The notes beneath the pieces are model-generated. The model was not told the DNA's origin. It searched no databases and saw nothing but the letters and a program-made list of their open reading frames with translations. A stretch of 64,000 nt of DNA, from contig NZ_NEVS01000001.1 in NCBI RefSeq assembly GCF_002261215.1, forward strand, positions 930,001 through 994,000. The letters run 5' to 3'. Made by a program: the position numbers and the translations under genes. Origin of the DNA: Bordetella genomosp. 11 (GTDB lineage: Bacteria > Pseudomonadota > Gammaproteobacteria > Burkholderiales > Burkholderiaceae_B). Positions 50,455 to 58,682 of this stretch are shown piece by piece. The first letter of the stretch is position 1. Each line of letters begins with the position of its first letter.

Positions 50455-51438
50455 ATGGACGTGACGGACTGCGTGGGATTGTCGCGTGAGCAGACCATTC
50501 AGCAATTGCGCGAACTCTCGCGCAGGCTGGTACGGGAATTGGGCTTCATGCGACCGTATCTGGCCGACAGCGGCTTGGCGCCCTCGGCGGTGCACGCCAT
50601 CATCGAAGTCGGGCTTGCGCCCGGCATCCAGGCGCGCGATCTTGCTGCCACGCTGCGGCTCGACAAATCGAACGCCAGCCGGCAGGTGGCCAAGCTGGAA
50701 GGCATGGGCCTGTTGCGGCGCGAGAGCGACGATGCCGACGCGCGCGCCTCCCGGCTGTATCTGACCCAACAGGGCCAGGCCCTGCGCGCGCGCATCGATC
50801 GTTTCGCGACCGACCAGGTCTCCAAGGCCTTGCGTCAACTGGTGCCGGCCGACCAGCAGGCCTTGCTGCGGCTGCTGGGCCTGTACGGCGACGCCTTGTC
50901 TCGCGACAACCCGAACCTGGTCCCGACCTCGGCCCCGACCCGGGGCCCGAATATCGTCGAGGGCTACCTGCCCGGCTGCATCGGCGACATCGCGGCCCTG
51001 CACGCGCGCTATTACGCCGCGGAGGTCGGCTTCGGCGTGTTCTTCGAACGCAAGGTGGCGACGGAGCTGGCGGCTTTCGCCGAATCGTTGCCGGCGCCGG
51101 GCAAAGGATTGTGGCTGTATGCGGAGGCGGGGCGCGTGCTGGGATCCGTGGTGATCGATGGCGATACGGAGACGCGCCAGGCGCATTTGCGCTGGTTCAT
51201 CGTCGACGGCGGCTTGCAAGGCATGGGGGTGGGACGCGCGCTGCTGAGCCGCGCCCTGGCGTTCGCCGACCAGTGGTACGACGAGACCTATCTGTGGACC
51301 TTCCGCGGCCTGGACGCCGCGCGTCACCTGTACGAATCCGCGGGCTTCGCGTTGGCGGAAGAAGCCGCCGGCTCGCAATGGGGCGAGCCGGTCACCGAGC
51401 AAAGGTTCGTCCGGCGCCGGCCATCGTACGGTATGTGA
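50455..51438 (+). CDS. MarR-GNAT fusion protein
   Basis: A 327-residue two-domain protein. Residues 1-145 are a MarR winged helix (GLAPSAVHAIIEVGLAPGIQARDLAATLRLDKSNASRQVAKLEGMGLLRRESDDADARASRLYLTQQG). Residues 165-327 are a GNAT acetyltransferase (VLGSVVIDGDTETRQAHLRWFIVDGGLQGMGVGRALLSRALAFADQ, then YESAGFALAEE) with the acetyl-CoA loop QGMGVGRAL. Such fusions are known but their substrates are mostly uncharacterised. The ATG at 50455 follows GGGGGGACATC; 50434 is an alternative. A palindrome lies just upstream. Confidence 0.9.
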   Translation: MDVTDCVGLSREQTIQQLRELSRRLVRELGFMRPYLADSGLAPSAVHAIIEVGLAPGIQARDLAATLRLDKSNASRQVAKLEGMGLLRRESDDADARASRLYLTQQGQALRARIDRFATDQVSKALRQLVPADQQALLRLLGLYGDALSRDNPNLVPTSAPTRGPNIVEGYLPGCIGDIAALHARYYAAEVGFGVFFERKVATELAAFAESLPAPGKGLWLYAEAGRVLGSVVIDGDTETRQAHLRWFIVDGGLQGMGVGRALLSRALAFADQWYDETYLWTFRGLDAARHLYESAGFALAEEAAGSQWGEPVTEQRFVRRRPSYGM

Positions 51439-52098
51439 TCAGTCCCGGTCCGGCGCCCCCAACGGAAACAGCCCGCGGAAAGGCCGCGCTTCGTCGACGG
51501 CCCGCGCGAAGGACGGGTATTGCAGCAGGCGGCGGCGGTAGGCCCGCACGTTGGCGTACCGCTCGGGGATGGGCTGCGTCCAGTCGGCGTAGAACAGGAA
51601 GGGCGCGGCGCCGCAGTCCGCCAGGCTGAAACGGTCGCCCGCCGCCCATTCGCGGTCCGTCATCTTCTTGTCCAGCCAGGCGTAGGAAGTGTCCAGCATC
51701 GTGCGCGCCTGCTCGACGCCATAAGGGTCCCGCGCGCCTTCCGGGCGGATCTGGTTGAACACGATCTGCATCTGCGGCGTGGCCACGTAGTTGTCGAAGA
51801 AGCGATCCATGAATCGCGTTTCCAGCGCGGCCTTGGGATCCTGCGGAATCATGCGGACCGGGCCGGGGTGGTACAGGCCCAGGTATTCGATGATGCAGGT
51901 GGCCTCGATCACGGTACGGTCGCCGTCGCGCAGCACCGGAAACTTCTTCATCGGCCACAGTTCGGCCAGCCGCTTGCCGGTGGGACTGTCCGGCCCTTCG
52001 AGGGGGTGTGGCTCGAACGCGATGCCGTTGTCGTAAAGCGCGATCAGGGCTTTCTGGCAATAGGACGAGAACGGGTGGAAGTAGAGCTGCAATGCCAT
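51439..52098 (-). CDS. Glutathione S-transferase family protein
   Basis: A 219-residue GST. The thioredoxin-like N-terminal domain begins MALQLYFHPFSSYCQKALIALYDNGI, with Ser/Cys at the active-site region, and contains the cis-Pro and gamma-glutamyl contact segment KKFPVLRDGDRTVIEATCIIEYL. The helical domain follows, including WLDKKMTDREWAAGDRFSLADCGAAPFLFYADW. The long in-frame extension upstream of the ATG at 52098 lacks GST character and is not used. A ribosome binding site CGGAGACC precedes the ATG. The physiological substrate is unknown. Confidence 0.93.
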   Translation of the reverse strand: MALQLYFHPFSSYCQKALIALYDNGIAFEPHPLEGPDSPTGKRLAELWPMKKFPVLRDGDRTVIEATCIIEYLGLYHPGPVRMIPQDPKAALETRFMDRFFDNYVATPQMQIVFNQIRPEGARDPYGVEQARTMLDTSYAWLDKKMTDREWAAGDRFSLADCGAAPFLFYADWTQPIPERYANVRAYRRRLLQYPSFARAVDEARPFRGLFPLGAPDRD

Positions 52099-52276
52099 GG
52101 AAGCGGTCTCCGGGTGTGCACGGCAAGCGGGATCGCGGCGCCGTCCTGCCACGACGCGCGAACGTGGCGGAAATCGACACGCGAATCGACGCGAAGTGCG
52201 TGGAGGCCGCGACCGCCATCGGCACGCGCCCGCCGGCGATCCCGCGGCGGGCGGAATCGCCGGGCGCGCCGCCCGG

Positions 52277-53446
52277 TCAGCTTTCGCGGCCGCCTTGTCC
52301 CGACAGGGCCATGGGCATCGCGCCGCCGTCCGCCTCCGGCCGTCGTCCGCGTTCCTCGCGCCGGCCGGGCTGGGGCAGCGATTCGACATGCAGCATGCGC
52401 ACGGGGTGGGCGAAGCGCACGCCGATTTCCGCGAACGCCTCCATCATTCCCAGGTTGATGGCCTGCTGGATATCCATATAAGGGTTGTAGCCCGGGTCCA
52501 GCACGATATAGACCGTCTCGAAATCCAGCGAACTTTCGCCGAAGCCCTTGAAATGCGAACGGTCGAAGCGGGTCTTGTCCTGGGCGCGGATGATCCGTTC
52601 GACGATCTGCGGCACCTGGCGCACCTGCTCCACCGTGCACGCGTAGTCCAGGCCGAACTGGAACACCACCCGGCGCTCGCGCAAGCGCTTGTAGTTCTGG
52701 ATCGTGGCGGTCAGCATGCTGGCGTTGGACATGACGATCTGTTCGCCGCCCAGGCTGCGTATGCGGGTGGTTTTCAGGCCTACATGCTCCACCGTGCCGG
52801 CCAGCGTGCCGACCACGATGAAGTCATTCACTTCGAACGGCTTATCGATCGCGATCGACATCGACGCGAAAAGATCGCCCAGGATGTTCTGCACCGCCAG
52901 CGCGACGGCGATGCCGCCCACGCCCAGGCTGGCGACGAAGGCGGTGATGTTGACCCCCAGGTTCGACAGCATGGCCAACAGCACGACCGCCCACAGCAAT
53001 ACCTTGGCGCCCCATAGGGAAAGCGCGGCCAGGGCCGTAAGCTGCCCGCTATCCGATGCCGCATGGCGGCGGAAATAATGATGCATGCCGAGCATCATGG
53101 CGCGATGCGCCCACAGCGCGATCTGCAGGATGGCGACGACGAACCACAGGCCATCGATGCGCTGCGCCCAGCGCGCCGGCAGGTCCAGTAGGCCGGCACC
53201 GACCAGCAGGGATGCCAGGGCGACCAGCGTATTGCTGGTGCCGGCGATGACTTCGCCGGCAGTCGCGCTGAAGTGCGCGCTGGCGGTGTGAGAGCGGGCC
53301 TGCAACCTGCGTCGGAGAAAGCCGATGGCGATCCGCGCCACGGCGAAAGTGACGCACGCGGCGGCGACCGCGATCAGCCAGTTCAATAAGGGAATTCCCA
53401 GAAAACGTGTATCGGTGAAAAAAGTGCCGATGACGTTATCGGACAT
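52277..53446 (-). CDS. Mechanosensitive channel, MscS family
   Basis: A 389-residue channel protein. Five hydrophobic segments are followed by the pore helix region (LGVNITAFVASLGVGGIAVALAVQNILGDLFASMSIAIDKPFEVNDFIVVG), the beta-domain (GTVEHVGLKTTRIRSLGGEQIVMSNASMLTATIQNYKRL) and a C-terminal alpha-beta domain (YIVLDPGYNPYMDIQQAINLGMMEAFAEIGVRFA). The start at 53446 has AAGGAGG with good spacing; the ATG at 53452 would leave none. It releases solutes upon membrane tension. Confidence 0.94.
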   Translation of the reverse strand: MSDNVIGTFFTDTRFLGIPLLNWLIAVAAACVTFAVARIAIGFLRRRLQARSHTASAHFSATAGEVIAGTSNTLVALASLLVGAGLLDLPARWAQRIDGLWFVVAILQIALWAHRAMMLGMHHYFRRHAASDSGQLTALAALSLWGAKVLLWAVVLLAMLSNLGVNITAFVASLGVGGIAVALAVQNILGDLFASMSIAIDKPFEVNDFIVVGTLAGTVEHVGLKTTRIRSLGGEQIVMSNASMLTATIQNYKRLRERRVVFQFGLDYACTVEQVRQVPQIVERIIRAQDKTRFDRSHFKGFGESSLDFETVYIVLDPGYNPYMDIQQAINLGMMEAFAEIGVRFAHPVRMLHVESLPQPGRREERGRRPEADGGAMPMALSGQGGRES

Positions 53447-53557
53447 GCGCATCCTCCTTCGGATTGGGGTGTAGACCCCTCCTAGGGTAGCAGCGCCTAT
53501 TCCTGAAGGATTCGGTTACGGCACTTGGGCGCCGAGTGTCCTGAATCCGCCAGGACT

Positions 53558-55321
53558 TTACCAGCCCGCCGCGTAGGCCGGGCGGCGCGGATCGGCGCCG
53601 CCCCAGCGGATGCCGGTGTCCAGGTCATGCCGCACCGCGCACATCGCGCCCGCGCGCCAGTTGCGGTCGTGCCACCATTTGACGGAATGACCCATGGCGG
53701 CCAGCGCGTCGCCGACTTCCCTGGGGATCAGGTCTTCGATCATCAGGCGCCCCGGCACGGCGGTATGCGGTTCGAAGGAAGAGGGGAAACTGAAGCTGGC
53801 GAAGCGGGGCGCCTCGATGGCCTGTTGCAGCTCCATGCCGAAAACTTCGATGTTGAGGAAGGTCTGCAGCATCGCCTGGCATTGCACGTCGCCGCCGGGC
53901 GTGCCGAAGGGCATGACGTAGCCGTCCGGGCGGATCGCCAGGGAAGGGTTGGGCGTCAGGCGGGGGCGGCGGCCCGGCCCGACGGCGCAGGGATGGCCGG
54001 CCTGCGCCCAGGACTGGCTGCCGCGCCCGGAGGCGATCAGGCCGGTGCCCGGTATTACCGGCGAGTTGTAGGAACCGTCGCTGGGCGTCGCGGAGAACGC
54101 ATTGCCGTGCTTGTCGACAACGGCGACATAAGAGGTATCCAGGCGCGGATCGGTGCGCGCGGTATCGCCGGGACCGGCTTCGCGCAGCTCGATATCGCGC
54201 GCGGTCGGCAGCTGTCCCGCCGGCGGCATGTCCGGCCCGGCGCGGTCCGGGTCGATCATGGCCAGGCGCTGGCGCGCGTACGCCTTGGACAGCAGCGCCT
54301 GCTGCGGCACGTCCGCATGGCGCGGATCGGCGTAATGCGCCTCGCGGTCGGAGAAGGCCAGCTTGATCGTTTCCGTCAGCAGGTGCACATAGGGCGCGGT
54401 ATTGTGGCCCAGGGCTTTCAGGTCGCGCGGTTCCAGGATGTTCAGCATCTGCAGCAGCGATGGCCCCTGGCACCAGAAACCGCAGCTGTGCACGCGCGTG
54501 CCATGGAAATCGGTGGCCAGGGCGGGATCCACCTCTACCGCGAAATCGCGCAGGTCTTCATGCGTGACCAGGCCGCCTTCTTCCTTGTGGTACTTGACGA
54601 TGGCGGCGGCGATATCGCCTTCGTAGAAGGCGCGCCGCGCCGCGGCCAATCCCGCCAGCCGGCCCTGTCCGCGGTGGGCGTGCTCCTCGTCCGCCAGGTA
54701 TTGCAGGCTGCGCGCCAGGTCCGTCTGGCGGAAAATCGCGCCGGCCGGCGGCGGTTTGCCGCCGGGAAGATAGACGGCCGCGCTGGAAGGCCAGCGCGCG
54801 TAATTCGCGGCATTGTCGGCCAGCACTTCCGCCATCAGCGAATACATCACGAAGCCGTCATGCGCCAGCCGGATCGCGCCGGCCGCGACCTCGCCGAAGC
54901 TCATGGTGCCGAAGCGTTCCAGCGCGGTAATCCACGCATCCGGCGCGGCCGGAATGACGGTGCGCAGGACGCCGGCGGGGATGGTCCCTTTGTGCTTGTG
55001 CAGGAAGTCGTCCAGGCGCGTGGCGCGGGGCCAGTAGCCCAGCCCGGAAATGCTCCAGACCTTGCCGCTGTCGGCGTGGTAGATCAGGATGGGCGCGACG
55101 CCGCCGAAGTTGACGATGTCGCTCTGCACTACGCCCAGCGCGATGCCGGCCGCGACACCGGCGTCCACGGCATTGCCCCCCGCCCGCAGGACATCCATGC
55201 CGGCCTGCGTGGCCAGGTAGTGCCCGGCGGAGATCATGTGGTTCAGGCCGGTCAGCGTCGGCCGCATCGTCAATGGCGCGCTGCCGGCGGTCAGGTCGGG
55301 GGCGCTGGTGGGGGTCGCCAT
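53558..55321 (-). CDS. Gamma-glutamyltransferase family protein
   Basis: A 587-residue Ntn-hydrolase of the gamma-glutamyltransferase family. The maturation site and nucleophile is T396 in RLDTSYVAVVDKHGNAFS, where GGT cuts itself into large and small subunits. GGNAVDAGVAAGIALGVVQ and FGTPGGDVQCQAMLQTFLN are family hallmarks. Unlike periplasmic GGT it shows no signal peptide, so its location is uncertain. It is the last gene of a five-gene operon with an oxidoreductase, a dipeptidase and two receptors, suggesting use of gamma-glutamyl or similar amide compounds. Confidence 0.92.
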   Translation of the reverse strand: MATPTSAPDLTAGSAPLTMRPTLTGLNHMISAGHYLATQAGMDVLRAGGNAVDAGVAAGIALGVVQSDIVNFGGVAPILIYHADSGKVWSISGLGYWPRATRLDDFLHKHKGTIPAGVLRTVIPAAPDAWITALERFGTMSFGEVAAGAIRLAHDGFVMYSLMAEVLADNAANYARWPSSAAVYLPGGKPPPAGAIFRQTDLARSLQYLADEEHAHRGQGRLAGLAAARRAFYEGDIAAAIVKYHKEEGGLVTHEDLRDFAVEVDPALATDFHGTRVHSCGFWCQGPSLLQMLNILEPRDLKALGHNTAPYVHLLTETIKLAFSDREAHYADPRHADVPQQALLSKAYARQRLAMIDPDRAGPDMPPAGQLPTARDIELREAGPGDTARTDPRLDTSYVAVVDKHGNAFSATPSDGSYNSPVIPGTGLIASGRGSQSWAQAGHPCAVGPGRRPRLTPNPSLAIRPDGYVMPFGTPGGDVQCQAMLQTFLNIEVFGMELQQAIEAPRFASFSFPSSFEPHTAVPGRLMIEDLIPREVGDALAAMGHSVKWWHDRNWRAGAMCAVRHDLDTGIRWGGADPRRPAYAAGW

Positions 55322-55346
55322 GCTGGACTCCTTGCGTATGCGTTGT

Positions 55347-56363
55347 TTACTGCGGGCGGATGCCGAGCTTGTCCGTGACCGCTTTCCACTTGGTGTATTC
55401 GGCCTGGATGAAATCCTTGAATTGCGCCGGCGAGCTGCCCTGGATGATGACGTCGCGCGCCTCCATGGCGTGGCGTACGTCCTCGCCGGCCAGCGCCTGC
55501 TTCGTGGCCTGGTACAACGCATCGACGATGGCCGGGGGCGTTCCCTTCGGCAGCAGCAGCCCATACCAGGAACCGCCCACCATGTCGGGGTAGCCGCCCT
55601 CGACGGCGGTCGGGATGTCCGGCGCGCGATCCAGCCGCTTTTTGCTGAAGATCGCCAGGGCCTTCAGCTTGCCCGCATGGATCAGCGGCAGCGTCGTGCC
55701 CGGGGTATCCAGGGTGTATTGCACCTGCCCGGCGATCAGGTCGTTGATCAGCGCGGAGCTGCCCTTGTACGGGACATGGACGGTCTTGATATCGGCGTCC
55801 TGGTTCAGCAGTTCGGCGAAGAAGTAGTTGGCCGTGCTGATGCCGGGGGACGCGTAGTTCACCTGGCCGGGATGGGCACGCGCGTAGTCGACCAGTTCCG
55901 GCAGCGTGTTGGGCGGAAAGGCGGGATTGGCGACCAGGATGAAAGGCCCGCCGCCGATCAGCGTGACGGGGATCAGGTCTTTCAGCGGGTCGTAGGTCAG
56001 TCCCTTGACGGTCAGCGGCGCGCCGGTCAGGGGCGAGCCCGTGGCGAAGAACACCGTGTAGCCGTCGGGTTCCGAACGTACCACTTGCTGCGCGGCGATG
56101 GTGCTGCTGGCGCCCGCGCGGTTCTCGATGATCACCGATTGATGCAGGACCTTGGTCAGCTGCTGCGCCAGCACGCGCGCCACCGTGTCGGTGCCGCCGC
56201 CGGGCGGGTAGCCCACCACCAGGCGTATGGGGCGGTCGGGCCAGTCGGCCGCGCGCGCGGACGGCATGGACGCCATGGCCAGCACGGCCAGCAGGCCGCC
56301 GGCAAGCAGGACCGACAGGCGGCGCCTGATGGCGCTCCAAGGAGACGGGACGTAGGCAATCAT
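55347..56363 (-). CDS. TTT-family (TctC/Bug) solute receptor 5
   Basis: A 338-residue receptor. After a basic start (SPWSAIRRRLSV) comes a signal segment LLAGGLLAVLAMASMPSARAA. Family signature: WPDRPIRLVVGYPPGGGTDTVARV, ENRAGASSTIAAQ, SEPDGYTVFFA, LTYDPLKDLIPVTLIG, HVPYKGSSALINDLIAG. It lies 25 bp upstream of the gamma-glutamyltransferase-like gene and follows another receptor; two receptors in one operon suggest two ligands or two forms of one ligand. No TctAB genes nearby. Confidence 0.94.
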   Translation of the reverse strand: MIAYVPSPWSAIRRRLSVLLAGGLLAVLAMASMPSARAADWPDRPIRLVVGYPPGGGTDTVARVLAQQLTKVLHQSVIIENRAGASSTIAAQQVVRSEPDGYTVFFATGSPLTGAPLTVKGLTYDPLKDLIPVTLIGGGPFILVANPAFPPNTLPELVDYARAHPGQVNYASPGISTANYFFAELLNQDADIKTVHVPYKGSSALINDLIAGQVQYTLDTPGTTLPLIHAGKLKALAIFSKKRLDRAPDIPTAVEGGYPDMVGGSWYGLLLPKGTPPAIVDALYQATKQALAGEDVRHAMEARDVIIQGSSPAQFKDFIQAEYTKWKAVTDKLGIRPQ

Positions 56364-56419
56364 CGAACAACCCCCAGCTGCATCGTGATGGCACGGCATG
56401 GGCCGCGGCGGGTTTCCAG

Positions 56420-57490
56420 CTATTTGTTCTGGGCCAGGCCCAGCTTGCGGACGATGTCCGCTTCCAGCCGGTACTGGCGCGCGGCATAGGCGGCGTAGTC
56501 CTTGCCGTCCATATAGACCAGTTCCTGGCCGTACTGCGTCAGCACCTGCTTGAATTGCTCCGACTCGGCGACCTGCTTGAATACGGTCTGCAGCTTCGTC
56601 ACCACCTGCGGCGGCATGCCCTTGGGACCCGCGATGCCGAAGGGCGCGTTGGCTGGCGGCGTGCCGTCCAGTTCCTGCAGCGTCGGGACCTCCGGGTATT
56701 GGGCGCTGCGATGTTCGCCCCAGGTTACCAGCATGCGCATTTTGCCCGCCTGAACGAGCGGCTGGACCGTGGTGGACCCGGCATAGGCGGTGACCTGGCC
56801 GCCGATGACCGCGGTCAGCACATCGGATTCGCCCTTGTATGGAATGTGCCGCCACGTGACGCCGTTGCGCGTGGCGATGTCTTCCATCATCACGTTGGAG
56901 GCGCTGCCCACGCTGGCGGTGCCGTAGGTCACCTCGTTGGGATGCGCCTTGGCGTAGCCGATGAAATCCGCCCAGGTCTTGAACGGCGAGCCGGACGGCA
57001 CCGCCACGCCCAGCGTATAGCCGCTAAGCATCATGATGTAGGTGAAGTCGTGGACCGGGTCGTAGCCCATGTCCTGGATATGCGGCATGCGGTACACCGG
57101 GCTGGGCAGGATGGCCAGCATGTAGCCGTCCGGCTTGGCGGTCTTGATGGCGCGCGCGCCCAGCGTCGCGCCGGCGCCGCCGCGGTTCTCGATGACGATG
57201 GACTGGCCCAGCCTGGGCGCGGCCAGTTCGGCGAATTTGCGGATGACGATGTCGGTCGAACCGCCGGCCTGGTAGGGGACGACGATGTGGATGGGGTAGG
57301 CCGGGTAGTCGTCGGCCGCGCGCGCGGCGGGCGAGGCGGACAGCATGGATAGTGCGGAAAGCACGGCCAGTGCGGACGACGCGATGCGCCGGTACCACGT
57401 AAGCCGCCCGGGGGCCTCGCAGGCGCGGCTGGGTAGACCGGCGCGGATGGCGTGGCCGGTGTGGACCGTCTGGCTGGACAGCGTTCTCAT
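56420..57490 (-). CDS. TTT-family (TctC/Bug) solute receptor 6
   Basis: A 356-residue receptor with an unusually long N-terminus before the hydrophobic signal core (SALAVLSALSMLSASPAARAA, residues about 38-58); a shorter start inside is possible. Signature: YPAYPIHIVVPYQAGGSTDIVIR, ENRGGAGATLGARA, AKPDGYMLAIL, MGYDPVHDFTYIMMLSG, HIPYKGESDVLTAVIGG. It is the third gene of the operon, 22 bp downstream of the M19 peptidase gene. Confidence 0.93.
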   Translation of the reverse strand: MRTLSSQTVHTGHAIRAGLPSRACEAPGRLTWYRRIASSALAVLSALSMLSASPAARAADDYPAYPIHIVVPYQAGGSTDIVIRKFAELAAPRLGQSIVIENRGGAGATLGARAIKTAKPDGYMLAILPSPVYRMPHIQDMGYDPVHDFTYIMMLSGYTLGVAVPSGSPFKTWADFIGYAKAHPNEVTYGTASVGSASNVMMEDIATRNGVTWRHIPYKGESDVLTAVIGGQVTAYAGSTTVQPLVQAGKMRMLVTWGEHRSAQYPEVPTLQELDGTPPANAPFGIAGPKGMPPQVVTKLQTVFKQVAESEQFKQVLTQYGQELVYMDGKDYAAYAARQYRLEADIVRKLGLAQNK

Positions 57491-57512
57491 TTTTTCCCCT
57501 GGTTGTTTGTTT

Positions 57513-58535
57513 TCAGGCGGTCGCCCAGCTCTGCGCGAAAGCGCGTTGAAAGTTGCCGCCCAGCACGCCCATGATTTGCGTATCGGTCAGGCCTGCCTTG
57601 TGCAATGCATGAGTGAAGGCCGGGAATTGCGCCGGTGTCGGCGTTTCAACCGGATAGCGGGCTTCCATCACATCGCCGAAGGCACTGGAGAAATCGCCGC
57701 CGGAGGCCGCGTACTTCGTGCGCGACATCACCATGACGTGGCGCACCGCCTCGTAGGTGTCCACCGACGGAAAGTCCGTGCCGATGCCGACATGTTCGTA
57801 GCCCACCAGCTGGCCGATGTGCCGGACGTTGGCGACGAAGTCTTCCAGGGTCGGCTGCTGCTTCGGGTCGCCGCGCCAGTTCAGGTAGGCGTGGATGCTG
57901 CAGCCGATGACGCCGCCCGTTTCCGCGACGGCCTTGATGACCTCATCGGACTTGTTGCGGGGGCGCGGGATCACCGCATTGGCGTTGGCGTGCGTCAGCA
58001 AAACGGGCTTGCTGGAATAGCGCGCCGCGTCCAGGCAGGTTTGCGCCGCACAGTGGCTAAGGTCGACGGCGATGCCCACGCGGTTCATCTCTTTGACCAT
58101 CTTCACGCCCAGGTCGCTCAGGCCGGCGTTGCGCTTTTCCAGGCAGCCGTCGCCCAGCAGATTGGCTTCGTTGTAGGTCAGCTGGATGACGCGGATGCCC
58201 AGTGTGTGGAACAGCGCGACGCGGTCGACCTGGTCGCCCAGCGGACGTCCGTTCTGCCATCCCATGATCAGGCCCAGCTTGCCGGCCTGCCTGGCGCGCG
58301 CGATGTCGTCGGCGCGTTCGACCAGCATCCATGGCGAATCCGGTGCCGCGCAGCGTTCGCGCCACGTCATGGCATCCCTCAAGGCCTGCTCGAAATCCGA
58401 CCCCATGTCGGTCACGGTAAGGTTGATCGCGCTGACGCCGCCGGCCAGCATATCCCGCGCGCTGCCATCGCTGAAGAAAACCAGGCCGTCGATGATGGTG
58501 GATCGTCGATGCAGCTCGGTCGTCGTGGTGTCCAT
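57513..58535 (-). CDS. M19 family membrane-dipeptidase-like protein
   Basis: A 340-residue protein of the renal/membrane dipeptidase family (M19), whose members cleave dipeptides such as Cys-Gly and D-amino-acid dipeptides with two zincs. Conserved parts include LGIRVIQLTYNEANLLGDGC, IAVDLSHCAAQTCLDA, LTHANANAV, GVIGCSIHAYL and HVGIGTDFPS. The first metal motif of the family, HxD after the N-terminal DG, is absent: the start reads IIDGLVFFSDGS. This indicates a divergent subgroup with an altered or single metal site. Its place beside a gamma-glutamyltransferase-like gene recalls glutathione breakdown. Confidence 0.9.
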   Translation of the reverse strand: MDTTTTELHRRSTIIDGLVFFSDGSARDMLAGGVSAINLTVTDMGSDFEQALRDAMTWRERCAAPDSPWMLVERADDIARARQAGKLGLIMGWQNGRPLGDQVDRVALFHTLGIRVIQLTYNEANLLGDGCLEKRNAGLSDLGVKMVKEMNRVGIAVDLSHCAAQTCLDAARYSSKPVLLTHANANAVIPRPRNKSDEVIKAVAETGGVIGCSIHAYLNWRGDPKQQPTLEDFVANVRHIGQLVGYEHVGIGTDFPSVDTYEAVRHVMVMSRTKYAASGGDFSSAFGDVMEARYPVETPTPAQFPAFTHALHKAGLTDTQIMGVLGGNFQRAFAQSWATA

Positions 58536-58682
58536 GTGGCGTTTTTCCTGTGTATGGATTTTTCGGTATGCGGTGCCGCGGCGGCGGTGCGTCGGGACAA
58601 CTGCCTGGCGGCTATCGCGGCGGCGTCATCGGTACAAGCCGTGGCCGCCATCGTGGCGTCTTTGCCGGTACGGTTGCGTGGC

